Positions 1 through 13,100 are shown, counted from the stretch's first letter. The stretch: 64,000 nt of DNA from Diplosphaera chodatii (GCA_032358165.1 JAALGY010000052.1:310001-374000); one strand, 5' to 3'. The notes: generated by a model from the sequence alone, not told the origin. Numbers and translations: made by a program.

Positions 1-115
1 GCATCCATGCCGACATGTCAGCATAATCTGTCATTGTCTGCAAACGTTGGTGTGATCAGTACCCTTTGCATCGAGTATCTTGTGACTTCATCGGATAGTT
101 GCTTCTGACTGCAGG

Positions 116-1253
116 GAATCTGTGAAGAAGTCACTGCAGGACCTGGGCGTGCAGCAGCTTGACCTGCTGCTGATGCATTGGCCGGACGCCTGGGTGCCTG
201 GCAGTGACAAGCAGCGCGATGACGCCGTGTCCCTGGAGGAAACCTGGTGAGCTGGCAGATGGCATTACCTAGTTGAGGTTGCAAGCGGTGCTGACAGTTC
301 CTGATGTTGTGTCTGCTTGGGGAGTGCTGGGCCTTGTTTACGGCCTTCCCATGACCACCTGGCTGGCACAGCGCTTCCTGCCGTTCCAACAGGCAGACAA
401 TGGAACAGCTGGTGGACGAGGGCGCCGCCAGGGCGGTAGGTGTGTCCAACTTCAGTGAGCGCCTGCTGGGCCGGCTGTGCAGTGCAGCACGCATCAAGCC
501 TGTGGTCAACCAGGTGGAGCTGCACCCGCTCCTCTCGCAGCGGCGCCTCGTCGGCGCCTGCGCTCGCAAGGTGCGGGCCCATGCTGAGCGTCGTCACGAG
601 TTGTGCGATAGCACCATGCAACACGGTGTGCAGGTTCTTGGTGTGTTATAGTTGATGCGCCAGTATGGTGGACCACCGTGTGAGCGTAGCTGCGGACTCA
701 GAGATCTGTTGCGGAACCGCAACAAGCTGTGACATGCTGAGCTGCAGGGCATCACCTGCGTGGCGTACGGCCCGCTCGGACACAGCAAGACAGACCTGCT
801 TGCCCACCCTGAGGTGGCTTCCATTGGCGAGGAGACTGGCCGCTCAGCAGCACAGGTTGGCTGCCAACAGAAGAAGCACGCCTGCCTTTCACGCTGCCCA
901 CCTCATGCTGCTGCACTTCAGTACCCATTCCTGCCGGCTTCACTCCACAATTGCACGTGTACTAGTATGCATCTGCTGCAGGTGCTGCTGCGATGGAATG
1001 TGCAGCGTGGTGTGGCAGTCCTGCCCAAGGCTTCTTCCCAGTCGCACGTGGTAGACAACATTCAGGGCCTATTGGAGTGGAGCCTCACCTACGAGCAGAA
1101 GGTCAGCGTGCATCCATGTGCGTCAGCATGACGGTCCCCCACCCTGTGTCGAGCTGTTGCCTCAGCATCTGCACTCTGCTGCAGGCTCGCCTAGATGCGC
1201 TGGATCAGGGCAAGCGCTTCGTCAACAACGACTGGCATGATTTCGAGGACTGA
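116..1253 (+). CDS. Aldo/keto reductase, 3' part (5' end outside window)
   Basis: NADPH-dependent aldo/keto reductase of the (beta/alpha)8-barrel superfamily, probably cytosolic; substrate unknown. Five exons are visible: about 116-246, 393-570, 748-855, 982-1,101 and 1,185-1,253, all in frame across GT..AG introns. Exon 1 gives SLQDLGVQQLDLLLMHWP, the AKR segment that carries the catalytic-tetrad His. Exon 2 has TWQTMEQLVDEG and AVGVSNFS followed by VNQVELHP, typical for the family. Exon 3 has the AYGPLG turn. Exon 4 has VLPKASSQSHV, equivalent to the C-terminal IPKS signature that binds the NADPH phosphate. It ends NDWHDFED at a TGA (1,251-1,253). The N-terminal third, with the catalytic Asp, Tyr and Lys, lies upstream of base 1. 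The family call is secure; the subfamily is not. Confidence 0.9.
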
Positions 1254-1803
1254 ACGGCATTGGCCGTAGCTGGCAGTGGACCATAATCCACACAACTTGC
1301 AGTGCCGCAGTCGAGTAGTGCATCAGTGGCATGCCTGGCAGCATGCTTGCTGTTTGGTGTGCTGCGTCGATATGCATCAGCACTCAGCTGCGCCAGCCTT
1401 CACCATCAATCACATGAGAGCAGGCACGGTATGTGAACAGGCCACATCCGTGTTGCATCCATGCTTCCAACAATGCTGGTACGACATTGGGTACAGGGTG
1501 GCCAGTTTGCCGAGCCTTCTGCATGGCACTTGATGCCACATGTGCGTAGGCCCACAGCCAGGTTACCTGCTCACACGGGACAGACTGTGCGAAGCTGCAT
1601 GCCGACCATAGCTTTCGTCACATCCGCAGCAGCACAGCATCTGAACGCCACTGCCCGATTGTACCGGGCCATTCTAGTGCACCGTCGCCTTGAGCCGCTG
1701 ATGCACAGGTCTTGTGTTGCGCTGCATCCACACTTCCGTTTCGAATCGTAACGGGGAGCGGTCAAGCCCGGAGGCGGTGGCAGGGTTATAACACACCAGC
1801 AGC
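1254..1803. other. Intergenic region between AKR and PPIL2 genes
   Basis: About 550 bp with no supportable coding exon or RNA gene. It should contain the AKR 3' UTR and the PPIL2 promoter and 5' UTR. I see no clear TATA box or repeat. Confidence 0.5.
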
Positions 1804-4800
1804 ATGGGGCGCAAATCCAAGGCGAAAGACCGAGGTTACATGACAGTGACTGAGTGGAAGACGGAGGGGGGCGGCTACAAAGAGGCGTCGAAGACCGACT
1901 ACAGGCGGCTTCCGTTCTACTGCTGCGCCATCTCCTTCTTGCCGTTTGAGGATGCGGTGCGGTCATGTTCAGCTTGACAGGATGGCTATCATAGGGTTAT
2001 GTTTTCACCGGTCAGTGTCGATGCACAAATGATGCAAGGTTGAGCATCGACCTTGTCTCACTCGCCGTGCACGTCCAGCAACGTCCCTCGGCAGTTCCAT
2101 TGCTGCTGTATTGCTGATCGCTGCTGCTGCCTACATGTGACTTGGGTATGACGCAACCAACGAAGCAGGCAGGCACAGTCATGTCACCTTGCTGCGGTCT
2201 GCAGGCGTGCACGCCGGACGGAACGGTGTACGATATCGTCAACATCGTCTCGTACATCCAGAAGTTCAAGCGGCACCCGGTCACCGGCGAGCCGCTGGCG
2301 CTGCGCGACATCATCACCCTCAACTTTGCAAAGAACAGCGAGGGCCAGTACCACTGCCCAGTGCTGCACAAGGTGCGTGTGCACCGGCATGCTGTGTCGC
2401 GTGGCAGGGCAGAGAACAAGCCAAGTCTGACCGCAAGCCAAGCAGCAGCTAAGTGCTCAGCTCAAGCCTTGTACATGGCACCGCAGGTGTTCACAGAGAG
2501 CACCCACATCGTCGCAGTGCGACCGACTGGCAATGTGTATTGTCACGAGGTGATTGCACAGTCGCTTACTGTTGCTGGACTGCTGCAGGCTTGTTGCGCT
2601 GCTGTCCTTGCCAGCGCACAGCCCTTGATGTTGATGAACAACCTTAGTGATGCCCTGCTCTTGCCATGCAGGCGGTGCAGGAGTTGAATATCAAGCCGCG
2701 CTTCTGGAAGGACCTGCTCACAGACGAGCCTTTCACCCGAAAGGACATCATACATTTGCAGGTGGTGCCCAGCACTCTGCGGTGACATTAGCTTACGGCA
2801 TACCCATTGCAGATTTGGTGCACATTCCAGGGTGCGCTGGGCTGACAGCAAGTCAGACTGCCACTAGCTTACGTCCAACTGCTGTACAGGACCCAACACA
2901 TCTGGAGCGTCACAACATTGTGGCCTTCGACCATGTGAAAAAGGACCTCAAGCTCATGTCTGACGAGGAGAAGGCAGCACAGGAGGTCAGGCTGTCCCTC
3001 AACAGCATATTGATCATGTGCAGCGAATCTGCAGGGTTATATGCTTGTCAGATGTCGCCCTGATGTGTTGGCAGCTCGACAGCACGCACAACGTCTGGGC
3101 CTGCGCATGCAGGCGGATCCGGAGTTTTCGCTGCGCTTCCGCAGCGATGATGCAAAACGGGTACTGTCGTCATTGGCAGCCACTACGGCAGGCTCTGCAC
3201 TGCAGGTGATGCAGGATGTCGAGGCTGTCACTACAATCACGAACGGCACCTGTGTGCCTGGCTGTGGAGAGTGGCACACATGCTGGCTGTGGGACAATGA
3301 TCCATGCTCCTCTCAGGTTTCAACTTTGCATAGCCTGTTGCACAACAGGCAGGAGGTGGCGGGTCCAAGGCGCAGGCCCAGAATCTGTTGGCGGAGGCGC
3401 GCGCTGCAGCCAAGGCCGCCAAGCCGCCTGGCAGCGCCAGTAGGGACAGTGCAGCAGATGGTGCATCAGCAGGTGATGGCAGCGCAGCTGCAGCGCCCCC
3501 AGGACCAGACCCCCGACTGCAGGCCCCAAAGCGGGATCCTGTCACGGTGCGTATGAACCAAAACAGCTGTCTGGTCCATCTCAGTGGTTTCATTGCACGT
3601 ACCCACCGCTTGCTCAGGCGTCGTGCAGCATGCAGTTGGTGTCGGGGGCTGCTGCAGGTGTTGCACAGCCCACTTTGCATGTGCCAATGCCAGGCGGCCT
3701 TCAAGCCGGGCACCTCCACGTGGAACACAGACGACCCGGAGCAGCAGCCCTGGCTGGCGCGGCAGGCGAAGAAGCAGAAGCGCGACGGCCTGGCCACAGT
3801 CGGCGCCGCCCCCACACCGGACGCCGGCCCAGCGCCGCTGCCATACACCAGCAGCGCCAAGCTGGTGCAGCGGCATCAGACAACAGGTGTGCCTGGCGGG
3901 CATACTCCCTCAATCAGTGTATCCCCGTCCTCCCTGCTGTGCTGCTGGACAAGCGTGGCACTGGAGGTTGCGCAGATCCTTCTGTACAGCCGCACACCCT
4001 ATCAATCATCACCATGGGCTCGAGTGATGCTGTGGTTGTGGTTGCTGCAATGCAGGAGCGGCATCCAGGTCGTTCACCAGCACAGCTCAGGATGTAGTAA
4101 CAAAGAATCACCGGATCATAGAGCGGATAGAGCGGTGTCCTACGAAGAAGGCTTACCTGCGGCTGTCCACGACGCATGGTGCGTGCACAGGCACCGTCGG
4201 TGTACGCCTGAAGGGCTGGCAGTTGCCGCCTTGCCCTGAACCCCTGGAGTGCATGGTCTCTGTGCGAATGCATAAGCGAAGCCTCAATCAGCTCAACTCG
4301 TGCGCTGCAGGCGACCTGAACATTGAACTGCACTCAGACCTGGCGCCACGCGCCGCCGAGAACTTCCTGGTACTAGCTGACAAGGGCTACTACACCGGCA
4401 CCAAGTTCCATCGCAGCATCAAAAACTTCATGATTCAGGTCCGCTTGCGCTGCTGTCCTGGCCCATCTGCATCACCTGCAACCACCCAGGGCGTGGTTTG
4501 ATCAGGCTGTCACTGGAGAGTTGGCAGTTGTAATAAGAGGGGCCTGGAAAGGCAATACAAACTGCACTTCTGGGCAGGGCGGTGATCCAACAGGCAGCGG
4601 AACTGGCGGCCAGTCCATCTATGGTGGCCATTTCCGGGACGAGTGTGACAACCGCCTGCTGCACTCAGGTAAGATATCATCCGGGGTGTCAATTTACGAA
4701 GCCTCTTGCCCGATGTCGGCATATGTTGTCAGTAGGCAGATGTGGCACTGTATAGTACAATTAGTACTATTTACCGTTTAGTACAATTTACTGTTTGGTC

Positions 4801-5797
4801 ATATCAATTGCGTCATGCCTCCTACCCAGCGTTGCCTGTGCTTTGCATCTGCTACCTGTACGCTCATAGGCTAGACTGCTGACAGTGCAGGGCGGGGCGT
4901 GCTCGCAATGGCAAACAGCGGGCCACACACCAACGGCAGCCAGTTCTACATCCTGTACAAATCCGCACACCACCTGGACTACAAGCACACTGTGTTTGGC
5001 CGTGTGGTGGGCGGCCTCCAAACGCTGACAGCAATGGAGCGGGTGCCCGTTGATGAGGACGATCGGCCAAAGGAGGTGAGTCATGCAACGCGCATTGCAT
5101 TCAATGGATGCCTGGTCGCAGCCTGCTTTCCCTGTCGATTCTGCTGAGGCATGTCCCGCAGCAATCACGAACTCGCATGCCATGAAGCAACTGCACAAAG
5201 GATCCTGCGTGAGTTTGCACCTTCTTGCTGCAGGATATCAAGATCACGGGCTGCACTGTCTTCGTTGACCCTTACAAGGAAGAGGTGGAAGCAGAGGCAA
5301 AGGCTGAGGCTGAAGCCGCAGCCAAGGTCCGATGACAAGAAGTCAATGCCCTGTGGCGACAGCGCAGTTTGCCTGCCATGTGGATGACGGCAGCAGTGCT
5401 GGCTTGATCTGTTTCACGTGGCTACTGCAGGCAGAGCAGGAAGCGCGCCCGCCGGGGCTGGAGGACGACGTGGGCACCTGGTTCAGTAATCCATCTGGAC
5501 GGTCAGCACCATCACAGCAGGTGCTGCAGGCGATGCGTGACAGAGTGTCCCAGGACTCGAGCCAGGCAGGCCGCCTTGCGCAACGCTGTCTGCCCTCTGT
5601 CAGAATGTAAAGCTGTTGCTACCCTGCAGGTTCGGACCGGCGTGGGCAAGTACCTGCCAGCTGCATTGCCGGGCGCAGCGTCCAGCAATGGCAGGTCTGC
5701 GGTCAGCAGTCAGGCCATGCCCGCAGCGTCAGCGCCGCCTTTGCCTGGAAAGCAGACGGGCAAGCAGCAGCTGGCGATGAACTTCGATGCATGGTGA
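1804..5797 (+). CDS. PPIL2: U-box cyclophilin, PPIL2/CYC4-type peptidyl-prolyl isomerase
   Basis: Nuclear cyclophilin with an N-terminal U-box, associated with spliceosomes and ubiquitin ligation in animals and plants. Fifteen exons join in phase from ATG 1,804 to TGA 5,795-5,797. The N-terminus has [10 protein letters not shown] and [14 protein letters not shown], the start of the U-box. [29 protein letters not shown] and [14 protein letters not shown] complete it and are hallmark PPIL2 segments. A lysine- and alanine-rich linker follows (exons 6-8). The cyclophilin domain starts at [19 protein letters not shown] and includes [34 protein letters not shown] and [10 protein letters not shown]. 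The cyclosporin-binding Trp of CypA is His here (HHLDYKH), in keeping with other PPIL2 proteins that lack it. The tail has [10 protein letters not shown] and ends NFDAW. The exon 8/9 junction was fixed by phase (acceptor near 4,085). The family assignment is very secure; exact UTRs are unknown. Confidence 0.95.
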
Positions 5798-6266
5798 CGG
5801 CCTTGGACAGTAGGCTCAAATCCCGCACGGTTCATCAGCAGCAAGTTGGACAGGCTTCTGATGTGACAACGTGGAAGCTACGTTCGCCATCAAGCTGCAT
5901 TTCTCTCAAACAGGCGTCACTCCGCTGCGCTGGCTGTGGCAGCATCAGTAGGGCATTCAAACTGACAAGCCGCCATGGGCGACAGGCACAGCACTCTGTT
6001 GAAACGACATGTCCACGCACACGACAAGAACGCACATCGCAATTTGCAGCAGGCTGTGAAGCTGCCGGTCCGGCACGGTCGCAATGTTGTTGCCAAGCCA
6101 CATTGCGGCTTGGACCCTGAAGCATGTGCAGAAAGTGACAGCTGTGAGTGAGATGGTAATCAGGGACAAATAGACATCGACGCTTTGCACTGAGTCGTCA
6201 CAACGCTGAACGGCACGGAATGGCAGAGCTCAGCTGTTGACAGCCTCTGATGGCGGCCACAAGGCC
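5798..6266. other. Intergenic region between PPIL2 and GT92 genes
   Basis: About 470 bp. It holds the PPIL2 3' UTR and the promoter and leader of the next gene, including the small upstream ORF at 6,250-6,270. No other gene or repeat seen. Confidence 0.5.
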
Positions 6267-6270
6267 ATGA
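6250..6270 (+). promoter_or_regulatory. uORF overlapping the GT92 start codon
   Basis: A six-codon upstream ORF (ATG at 6,250) ends in TGA at 6,268-6,270. That stop overlaps the main ATG at 6,267 in the four bases ATGA. Such an arrangement could permit termination-reinitiation or depress translation of the GT92 mRNA. It matters only if transcription starts upstream of 6,250, which the sequence does not prove. Confidence 0.4.
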
Positions 6271-8823
6271 GGGGATACATTTTCGGCGTGGCAACGTTTG
6301 TGGCGTGTGCCTGGCTGGGATCTATAGTTCTTGGGATCGTGGACCGCCGCTCAGGTGCGATCACGGAGTGATCGAGTATGGAAGGCATTGTCGACTGTTA
6401 ATTCGAGCCGGTTTGCGTCGCTGTTGGCCCCTATAGCATGCTGGGCTCAGCACACCACCGTGCCGTCGGGCCAGCCATGCATTGCCCAGCAGTTGCAGCC
6501 CTACGCCAGTGCCTGGCATGACGCTCAAGGCTCGGGGTGTCCTGACGCTGAGTCAATGCGCATCGATCTGCAGGAGCCAACAACTGGCTGGCAGTTGTGC
6601 CTCGCGCGGCGTCATTGGGGCAACGGCTGCGGGGTGGCGGCGGCGGCGTGTCCGGCTTGTACGACGAAACGCGGACAGGGAGGCACTATCTCGGCATATG
6701 CGTGACGTTCAAGGTCTGCAGGAGACCACCACCTGAGCTGCAACTGGCACCTGCTACATGCGGCTCTGCTGTATGGAAGGAGTGTTGCAAGCCATCCTGA
6801 GCTTACCTTTCCTTTGTGTAGGACCAGCACGAAGACCTGCGGGAATGGGTACGTGCTGTAGCTGGACACCTTTTACTACATGGCATGCGTGTGATGCGCA
6901 TGACCAGCAGTAGGTTGTCAAGCGTCGATGGTTTGGGTACAGCGTACTGAGGCAGCTGGGTGCTGCACAGATTGGGCATCATACAAAGGGCATTGGCGCT
7001 TCAACCGTGTACTTGTATGATCATCTATCAGGTGTGCCAACGCTGGCTGTGTCGTCACCATGCTGTGCCAGACACAAGTCAGTTAGCACCAAACCAAGAT
7101 GACATGCTGAGCTCGAGGGGCCATGCGGTTACAGATGCCTGATCGCTGTGCAGATCCACCGCTAGAGTCGAAGGTGGCAGATTATATTGCCGCTGGCTTG
7201 GTGGAGTACACATGGTGGAAGTACAGTCAAGAGTACTACGAGGATCTCAACAGGCAGCTGGGGTTGAAGAAACAGTGCGTATGGATGGCATTGTTCCCTG
7301 CACACGATGTGGATCGTGAGGTCATGTGAGGCTTACCACGGTACCTGAGGGCAGTCTGAGAACCGATCAGGTGGCGTGCGCTGTTCTGTGCAGGACTCAC
7401 AATGCGCAGAAGGAGATGCTGACACACTGCCTTAAGGCACATGGCCAGCGGCATCAGTTCCTAGGTGAGCTGACTGCACCTAGTCTGCATTACTTGGCAG
7501 GTCGACAGCATTTCAAGTGTCCATCGCATTAAATGTAAGCACTCGAGCTCTGTGCGTCTCATGGTGCGCTCACATGAGGGTGATCTGCCACAGGCCTTTT
7601 AGATTCAGATGAGGTGCGCATTGAATACATATTGAAAAACGCCTTGGAGGCGCTGCAGCAGTGGGCTGCACTCTTGGAATCTTGAAATGATGCAGTCCAC
7701 GATGACGATGGACTAGTCTGACAATGTGTGTGGCGGTGCAGTACCTCATAGTCACGGACAACAGTCCCAGTGTGCCAGATCAGCTGCGGAGGATGATGGC
7801 ATGGGAGACAATCGGCGGTCTGGCAGTATTCTGGAGGTGCGCGGGAACAGGCTCGGTTCAAGAGCCTGTCTGTGGGGTCTCTGGCATCCTCGCATTTCTG
7901 ATGAGGTCATACTTGCTCGCTGGCAAGCTTCACGCAGGGCACAACATCAGCCTCTGCTGTATCTGTCGTCCTGATGCTGGTGCCCTGGCCTCCTCATTGC
8001 GCAGGGTGTTTGGCAGCAACGGGCATGAGAAGCGACCCTCGGAGGGGGTCCTCAAGGTATGAGGCCTCCAGCAGCAGCTTGTCAACATGTTTGATGCGCC
8101 AGGTCCATGTTGTGCTGTCCTGTCCGCGGATTCTGGTGCGCCACTTCAGTGTTGCATGCTGACATGCGCTGCGTCGTTGTGGGTGGCGCCAGGGGTACAC
8201 AAAGTGCGCCAATGGCTCCGCACCATACAGCAGCGTCGTGAAGACGATTGCAAACACAGACTTTGCTGTCGAGCCATTCGGGTGAGTAGCCCTGCTTGCG
8301 CAGAATCATGTCGCTCTCATTTAAATGGCCCTATCAAGTGGGTCAGTTCGACCACGCTGCAGGCACATCGTCAAGCTGAACAGCACCGCAGTCCACATTG
8401 TGACAGAGCAGTTCCAGCCTGTGACTGCGGGCCGCCCAGGGTATGAGCCCAGCTGGGAACACCTGGCGATACATCATTACATCACAAAGTCCAGGTGGCA
8501 CTGGTGGCTCGAAGCAATGCCCTGTGTCCATCTCAGAGTGTGGCAGTGCAGGCCGCTGTCCAGATATGCTGTCCTGGCTTCATGCTGATTATGATCATTC
8601 TGGATATGGGAGCAGGCCCCTCTGGGCTTATTGCGCTGTGTACTGGCAGCAGATCGCCTGCCAACTGTGGTGTCTGGGGTGCTGCAGGGCCGACTTTGTT
8701 GCCAAGACGGAGAGGCGTGCAGGCGATGGATCCAGACGCAACTGGGAGGAGTTCGACAGGGTGAACAGCTTGTGCACGGAGGACTGCTCGAGGTTTGCTG
8801 AGCGTTACGGTCCTTATCCCTGA
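6267..8823 (+). CDS. Glycosyltransferase family 92 (DUF23), type II membrane protein
   Basis: Probable Golgi galactosyl-type transferase of family GT92, known in plants and animals for adding galactose to cell-wall or N-glycan chains; the acceptor here is unknown. Twelve exons join in phase. Exon 1 (ATG 6,267) encodes MRGYIFGVATFVACAWLGSI, a short cytoplasmic tail and signal anchor. Then come HYLGICVTFK / DQHEDLREW, IGHHTKGIGASTVYLYDH, ADYIAAGLVEYTWW and NAQKEMLTHCLKAHG. LLDSDEYLIV corresponds to the family's DxDEF metal/donor motif. GGLAVFWR / VFGSNGHEKRP, GYTKCANGSAPYSSVVKTI, HHYITKSR and the tail ADFVAKTERR..CTEDC follow, ending GPYP at TGA 8,821-8,823. These blocks occur in GT92 order. 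The exon at about 8,190 was chosen because it supplies the expected YTKC block and restores phase. The GT49 gene lies 0.5 kb downstream on the same strand. Confidence 0.85.
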
Positions 8824-9356
8824 TGTTCAGATTGGGGTGCTGCTGCATGCCCACTGCTTGTGGTCGAAGGGGACAGGGAACCGTCAGCCGTGACCAACAT
8901 TCATTGATGAGAGAGTATTGCCATCGCTTACGAGCGAGCTTGTCGTAGACAGGCAGGTCTGCTGCTTCGTGATCTGTCGACCCTCCTTCTAGGCAGCGCT
9001 CTGTGTGTTGCTGCCGCTTGACTCAGTCACAGTAGAGTGCAAGTTCAAAAGACCCACATGACCTGCCCACCATGCCACACCGCCCACAGGGACCAAGTTG
9101 CATGTGGTGTGCTGGCGCCACTGCCCATAGAGTAACTCCGTTACGGTAATAAATGGTCTGCTCGACGATTCTGCTCCCTGCACGAGTTTCATGTATATCA
9201 GCACGGCACCCGTGGTCCCAGGCTACTGCATCAAGTTTGCCAGTACTCGTACCTGTACTGAACAAATTGCTCACCAACTGACAACCCAGTCCGCCAGCCA
9301 ATGCTTATATCCCCTTGCAGAGACGCTTGACTCGTGACCGGCTGTCGAGCTGCGCT
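8824..9356. other. Intergenic region between GT92 and GT49 genes
   Basis: About 530 bp with no supportable exon. It should contain the GT92 3' UTR and the GT49 promoter. No repeat or RNA gene recognised. Confidence 0.45.
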
Positions 9357-12300
9357 ATGCCACCTCCCGGCAGCCAACAATACGTATTTCTTTTGCTGAT
9401 CCGTACACGGAGCTCCACATCTGGTGGCAACCGTTACGTGCATCAGGCACGGCGCGCTCCGGTATGCATGGCGGTGTCAGGTAAGCGCACGGCACATCGC
9501 CGGCGTCAGTGACACAGGACCCCTGAGTTCCTCTGAGGAGGATGCCCAACGTGCGCAGCCAGATCCAACATCTGCGCAAGTTCTCCTCATATTGGGTCAC
9601 TGGTGAGCTGTGCCCATCATCTGGACAATTGCAAACGTCAGCAGACGCTGACAGTCAGAATGGCGCGTGCTGCATTGCAACACACAGCACTCCTACTGAC
9701 ATAGCTTCCTGACGGCCGGGTCTGCCACATTGTCAACATTGTCCAGAATAATCGGCTTTGGTGTGCAGCCATCGTCAGCTTCATCCTTGCGAGCGTCGTC
9801 CTCACGTCTTGGGGACCAGTACGTGACACAGCACTCGCTCGATCAGGAGTGCTGCCCTCTTGGAGGGGCGGCCGGCCTGTCAGCAGACACTTGGCGGATG
9901 CCGGTGACACCGCTGCGACGCAGCTGCTGCGAGCATGCCTGCAGGAGCCAGACCCCGGCACATTCACGGCGGAGGACTTCGTGCGTGGAGAGCCCCCCAG
10001 GCGAGGGTCCCGCTGAGGCTCCTGTTGTCTGTTGCACGCACCCCTCCAGCATGACATTTCCCTGTGTCTGCTGCGGCTGCCCGTCATTCTCGATGTTACA
10101 GGCTCTAGACTGGTTCTGATCGTGCATCACGCCCACACACTTGCCAGCAGGCTCAAGGTGGAGGCGGTTATGAGCAGCCGCCTACCACGGCCAGCGACAG
10201 CCGTAACTTTCATTGCTACAGCCTCCGTTAACCGGCAGGTGAGTCGGGAAGCTGCGAGTTGATGTGCACATCTGCTGGGTGTCTACTGTACTCTGCATGC
10301 CTGCTGTCTGATGGTCCTGCAGGCGTGTAGCTCACGTGGACCCTGCTTACCTCGCCTGTTGACGGTATTCTTATTCACCTGCGCTCAAGTCACAGTTGCA
10401 CACTGTGCTTGCCTGCAGGGCATGATTGCAGGGCTGTGCGAATCGTACAGCTCTGTCATCTCGCTTGCCACATATGTGCATGTGTTGACAGAGGACTTGG
10501 ACAAAGCGGACAGCATCATTGGCCGGGCGGTTTCTGATGTCAGGGCAGAATTCGAGAGGTGAGCACCCGCTTTTTACATTGCTGATGAAGGGCTGTCAGG
10601 CTCTTGATGTCGGTGTGACCCGACCTGCAAGTCTGCTGATATCAGTTCACCATGTGCTGGTGCCACCACACCATACAATGCAATGCTGCTCCCATACAGG
10701 ATGGAGCGGAAGCGTAGCTGCCAACTGGACATCATGGTGTTCTCCGAGCGGGTGTCCAACGGCAGCGTGGCCATGCTGTTCCCAGTACGTCGCATCCTTA
10801 TTTTGCTTCAGACTTGCATGTGCTATGTCTGCGCCTTCAGGCCAAGGGGCAGTCAAGCTGGGATCAATGCACCCGTCATGGATGAAGTTGTCTACATGCT
10901 CATGCAGCGACGGCAGCATGCAGTGGCAGCAGCTCTGGCTGCAGCAGCTTTGGCTTCCATCAGCTGTGCATGGCACAATGTCCCTGACGCTTCGTGATAA
11001 TGCACACACCAGCATGCCTTTGCGGTGTGCAGGTGAATGCTCTACGCAACATGGCCCTGCTCGCGGCGCGGACAGAGCTTGTGTTACTGGGTGACATGGA
11101 CATGCTGGCGGGGGCAGACCTGCGTGACGCCATCAGCGAGTGGAAGCAGTGCGTTGTTGGCATTTTCTGGAAATCTTTCAGATGGGTTTCAATCCCATTT
11201 ATTGGTAATGTTCACGGCAAGCAGTAGTGATATAAGCTGCATGGCTCGCTCTCGGTTGGTTGCTGCCGCACGCTGCTGCAGTGCAAAGCCTTGCACAAGT
11301 GCCGTCATTTTGACCCTGCGGCCAACCAATGCTGGGCAAAACCTCTTGCCAACCAGTTGTCGTTGCAGTGCCTTGCTTGTGCAACCCTTTGCTTCAATGT
11401 GTGGCAATGGATGTCCATGGCTGGCTCGTGTGCAGGTACGAGGAGCTCTTGCATTGGACAGAGGACAAGCACCTCGTGGTCATCCCAACCTTCGAAGCGC
11501 AGGACATGGAGCTCGCCTACAAGGCAGCAGATGGTAACGACCCCATCTTTGGCGTCATGCATCCTCCTAGCTGAATGACCCATGCTGATTAGAGTGTAGC
11601 ACATGTACGTGTGGTGTGCCCACGGCTGACTGGGTTGCAAATGTGATCCGCCGGTCATCCGCAGTCGACCTCGAAGTATATGTGCACAGATCACCGCTTC
11701 TGCCTTGCAGGCGGCAAGTCGCAGGCAGCCCAGCTGTTTGCGGACAACAAGATAGACTTCTTTGGACATGTGGGTAGTCACCGTGCGCTGTGCATGGTGT
11801 TCTTGGTCAATGCCATGTTGACCCTGCTTGCACACTGGTCTGCTCCCTCTTCACAAGACGGTGCCATGTGCAAAGATCAACCTACTACTACCCCTTGACT
11901 GCTGTTGGTCTCGTGACCCACAATGTGGTTCTATTTTTCCCAGGCATATTGGCCGTTGCATGGCCCAACAAATTTCACGAAATGGGCATCGACGAATGAG
12001 GTCTACACGCTGCACAAGACTTCCGCACGGTGAGCCAGCACCGGCACAAGAGGTTGGCCGGTGGTGTTGTGCTGGTTCCCCATGTTTCATGCATGGTGTC
12101 TCCATCAGCTAGTTGTAGAAGTGCAACGCCGCGGTTTAGGCATTCATTGTCCAGTCTGGCAACTTGCATGTTGCTGTTTAATGTTGAACATAAGTTGATA
12201 TCATGCAGGTTTGAGCCGTGGTGTATCGCTCGGCGTTGCGAGATTGGGGCATTTGACGCGAGATACAGGGGTTTTGGCAACAATAAGTACCAACATCAAC

Positions 12301-13100
12301 ACATGCTCATCAGGCAGCTTCACTTCACGTGCGTACTCTACTCCGCGCCTCCGACCCGCCAAATCTCCAAGCTGTTGCATGTCAAAGTATTCGTGGACAT
12401 TGCTTACGTTATTGAGCACTGTCATAGTGTCTGCTGCATCAAAGCTAATTCATGTTGTTGCCATGTGCAGCTACGTGGTACACCCGCGGGCATACATGGT
12501 ACGTGCTGCGAATCTCTGCATGATGCTGCCAGCAGTCAGCCTTTCCCGCCTTGTATGCACAACACACTACTTTCTATTGTAGCTTGTATGACCGATCATC
12601 AACGTCTTTACTGATACATGTAGGTGCATCGACCGCATTCGTTCACAAAGGCGCGCAATGAGTTTGTCGCGAGCCGCACCCAGACAAAGGAGCTTGTGGA
12701 GGGCTTCAATCTGGCCAACGTAACTAACCGTTTCTTTGCACGACAATGTGCCGAGCGAGAAAACTTCAGGTGCTGACTGGCTTGCGCAGCTTGTGTTCCC
12801 CATGCCTTTTGCTCTTGTGGCGATACCCTAGGAAACTGTCTATGACTGTTGTTGTATAAATCTAGGGTCCTTGATACTTCTTGACACCCATCTTGGGGTT
12901 GGCCTCTCTCATGCTCACTTGTCGAGCGAAGAACAACATGGGGTGGTAGAAATCACATGTGCTTGCTTCATTGCAGGGTCCCTGTCAGCGAGATGTGGGA
13001 ACGCTGCATTCGCAGTAGGCGGCTGCCGCAGTGGCAGCAAAACAGCGAACTTATTAGGTGGTCACCCGATGCTGATGTGCGCTTCACGACCCGTCGGTGA
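9357..13100 (+). CDS. Glycosyltransferase family 49 (LARGE C-terminal domain / B4GAT1-like)
   Basis: Probable Golgi glucuronyl- or N-acetylglucosaminyl-type transferase of family GT49; the acceptor is unknown. Thirteen exons join in phase. Exon 1 (ATG 9,357 to donor 9,480) joins at phase 1 to an exon at 9,769. Together they place a signal anchor, AIVSFILASVVLTSW, near residue 42. Catalytic-region blocks follow: LVLIVHHAHTLASRL, SVISLATYVHVLTED, then FP/VNALRNMALLAARTELVLLG joining to DMDML, the metal-binding DxD of GT49. Next are HLVVIPTFEAQDME, LHGPTNFTKWA, FEPWCIARRCEIGAFDARYR (compare the family's DERFRGYG), YVVHPRAYM and VHRPHSFTKARNEFV. The last exon ends FTTRR at TGA 13,098-13,100. The N-terminal exon is the least certain part; it rests on phase agreement and the anchor. 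Confidence 0.75.

Noticed and set aside
3388..4239. 283-codon forward frame as a separate gene
   Set aside because: It is exon 7-8 of PPIL2 read through introns.
9638..10136. Minus-strand frames of 149 and 97 codons
   Set aside because: They are antisense to GT49 exons, which have family motifs and consistent splice phases.
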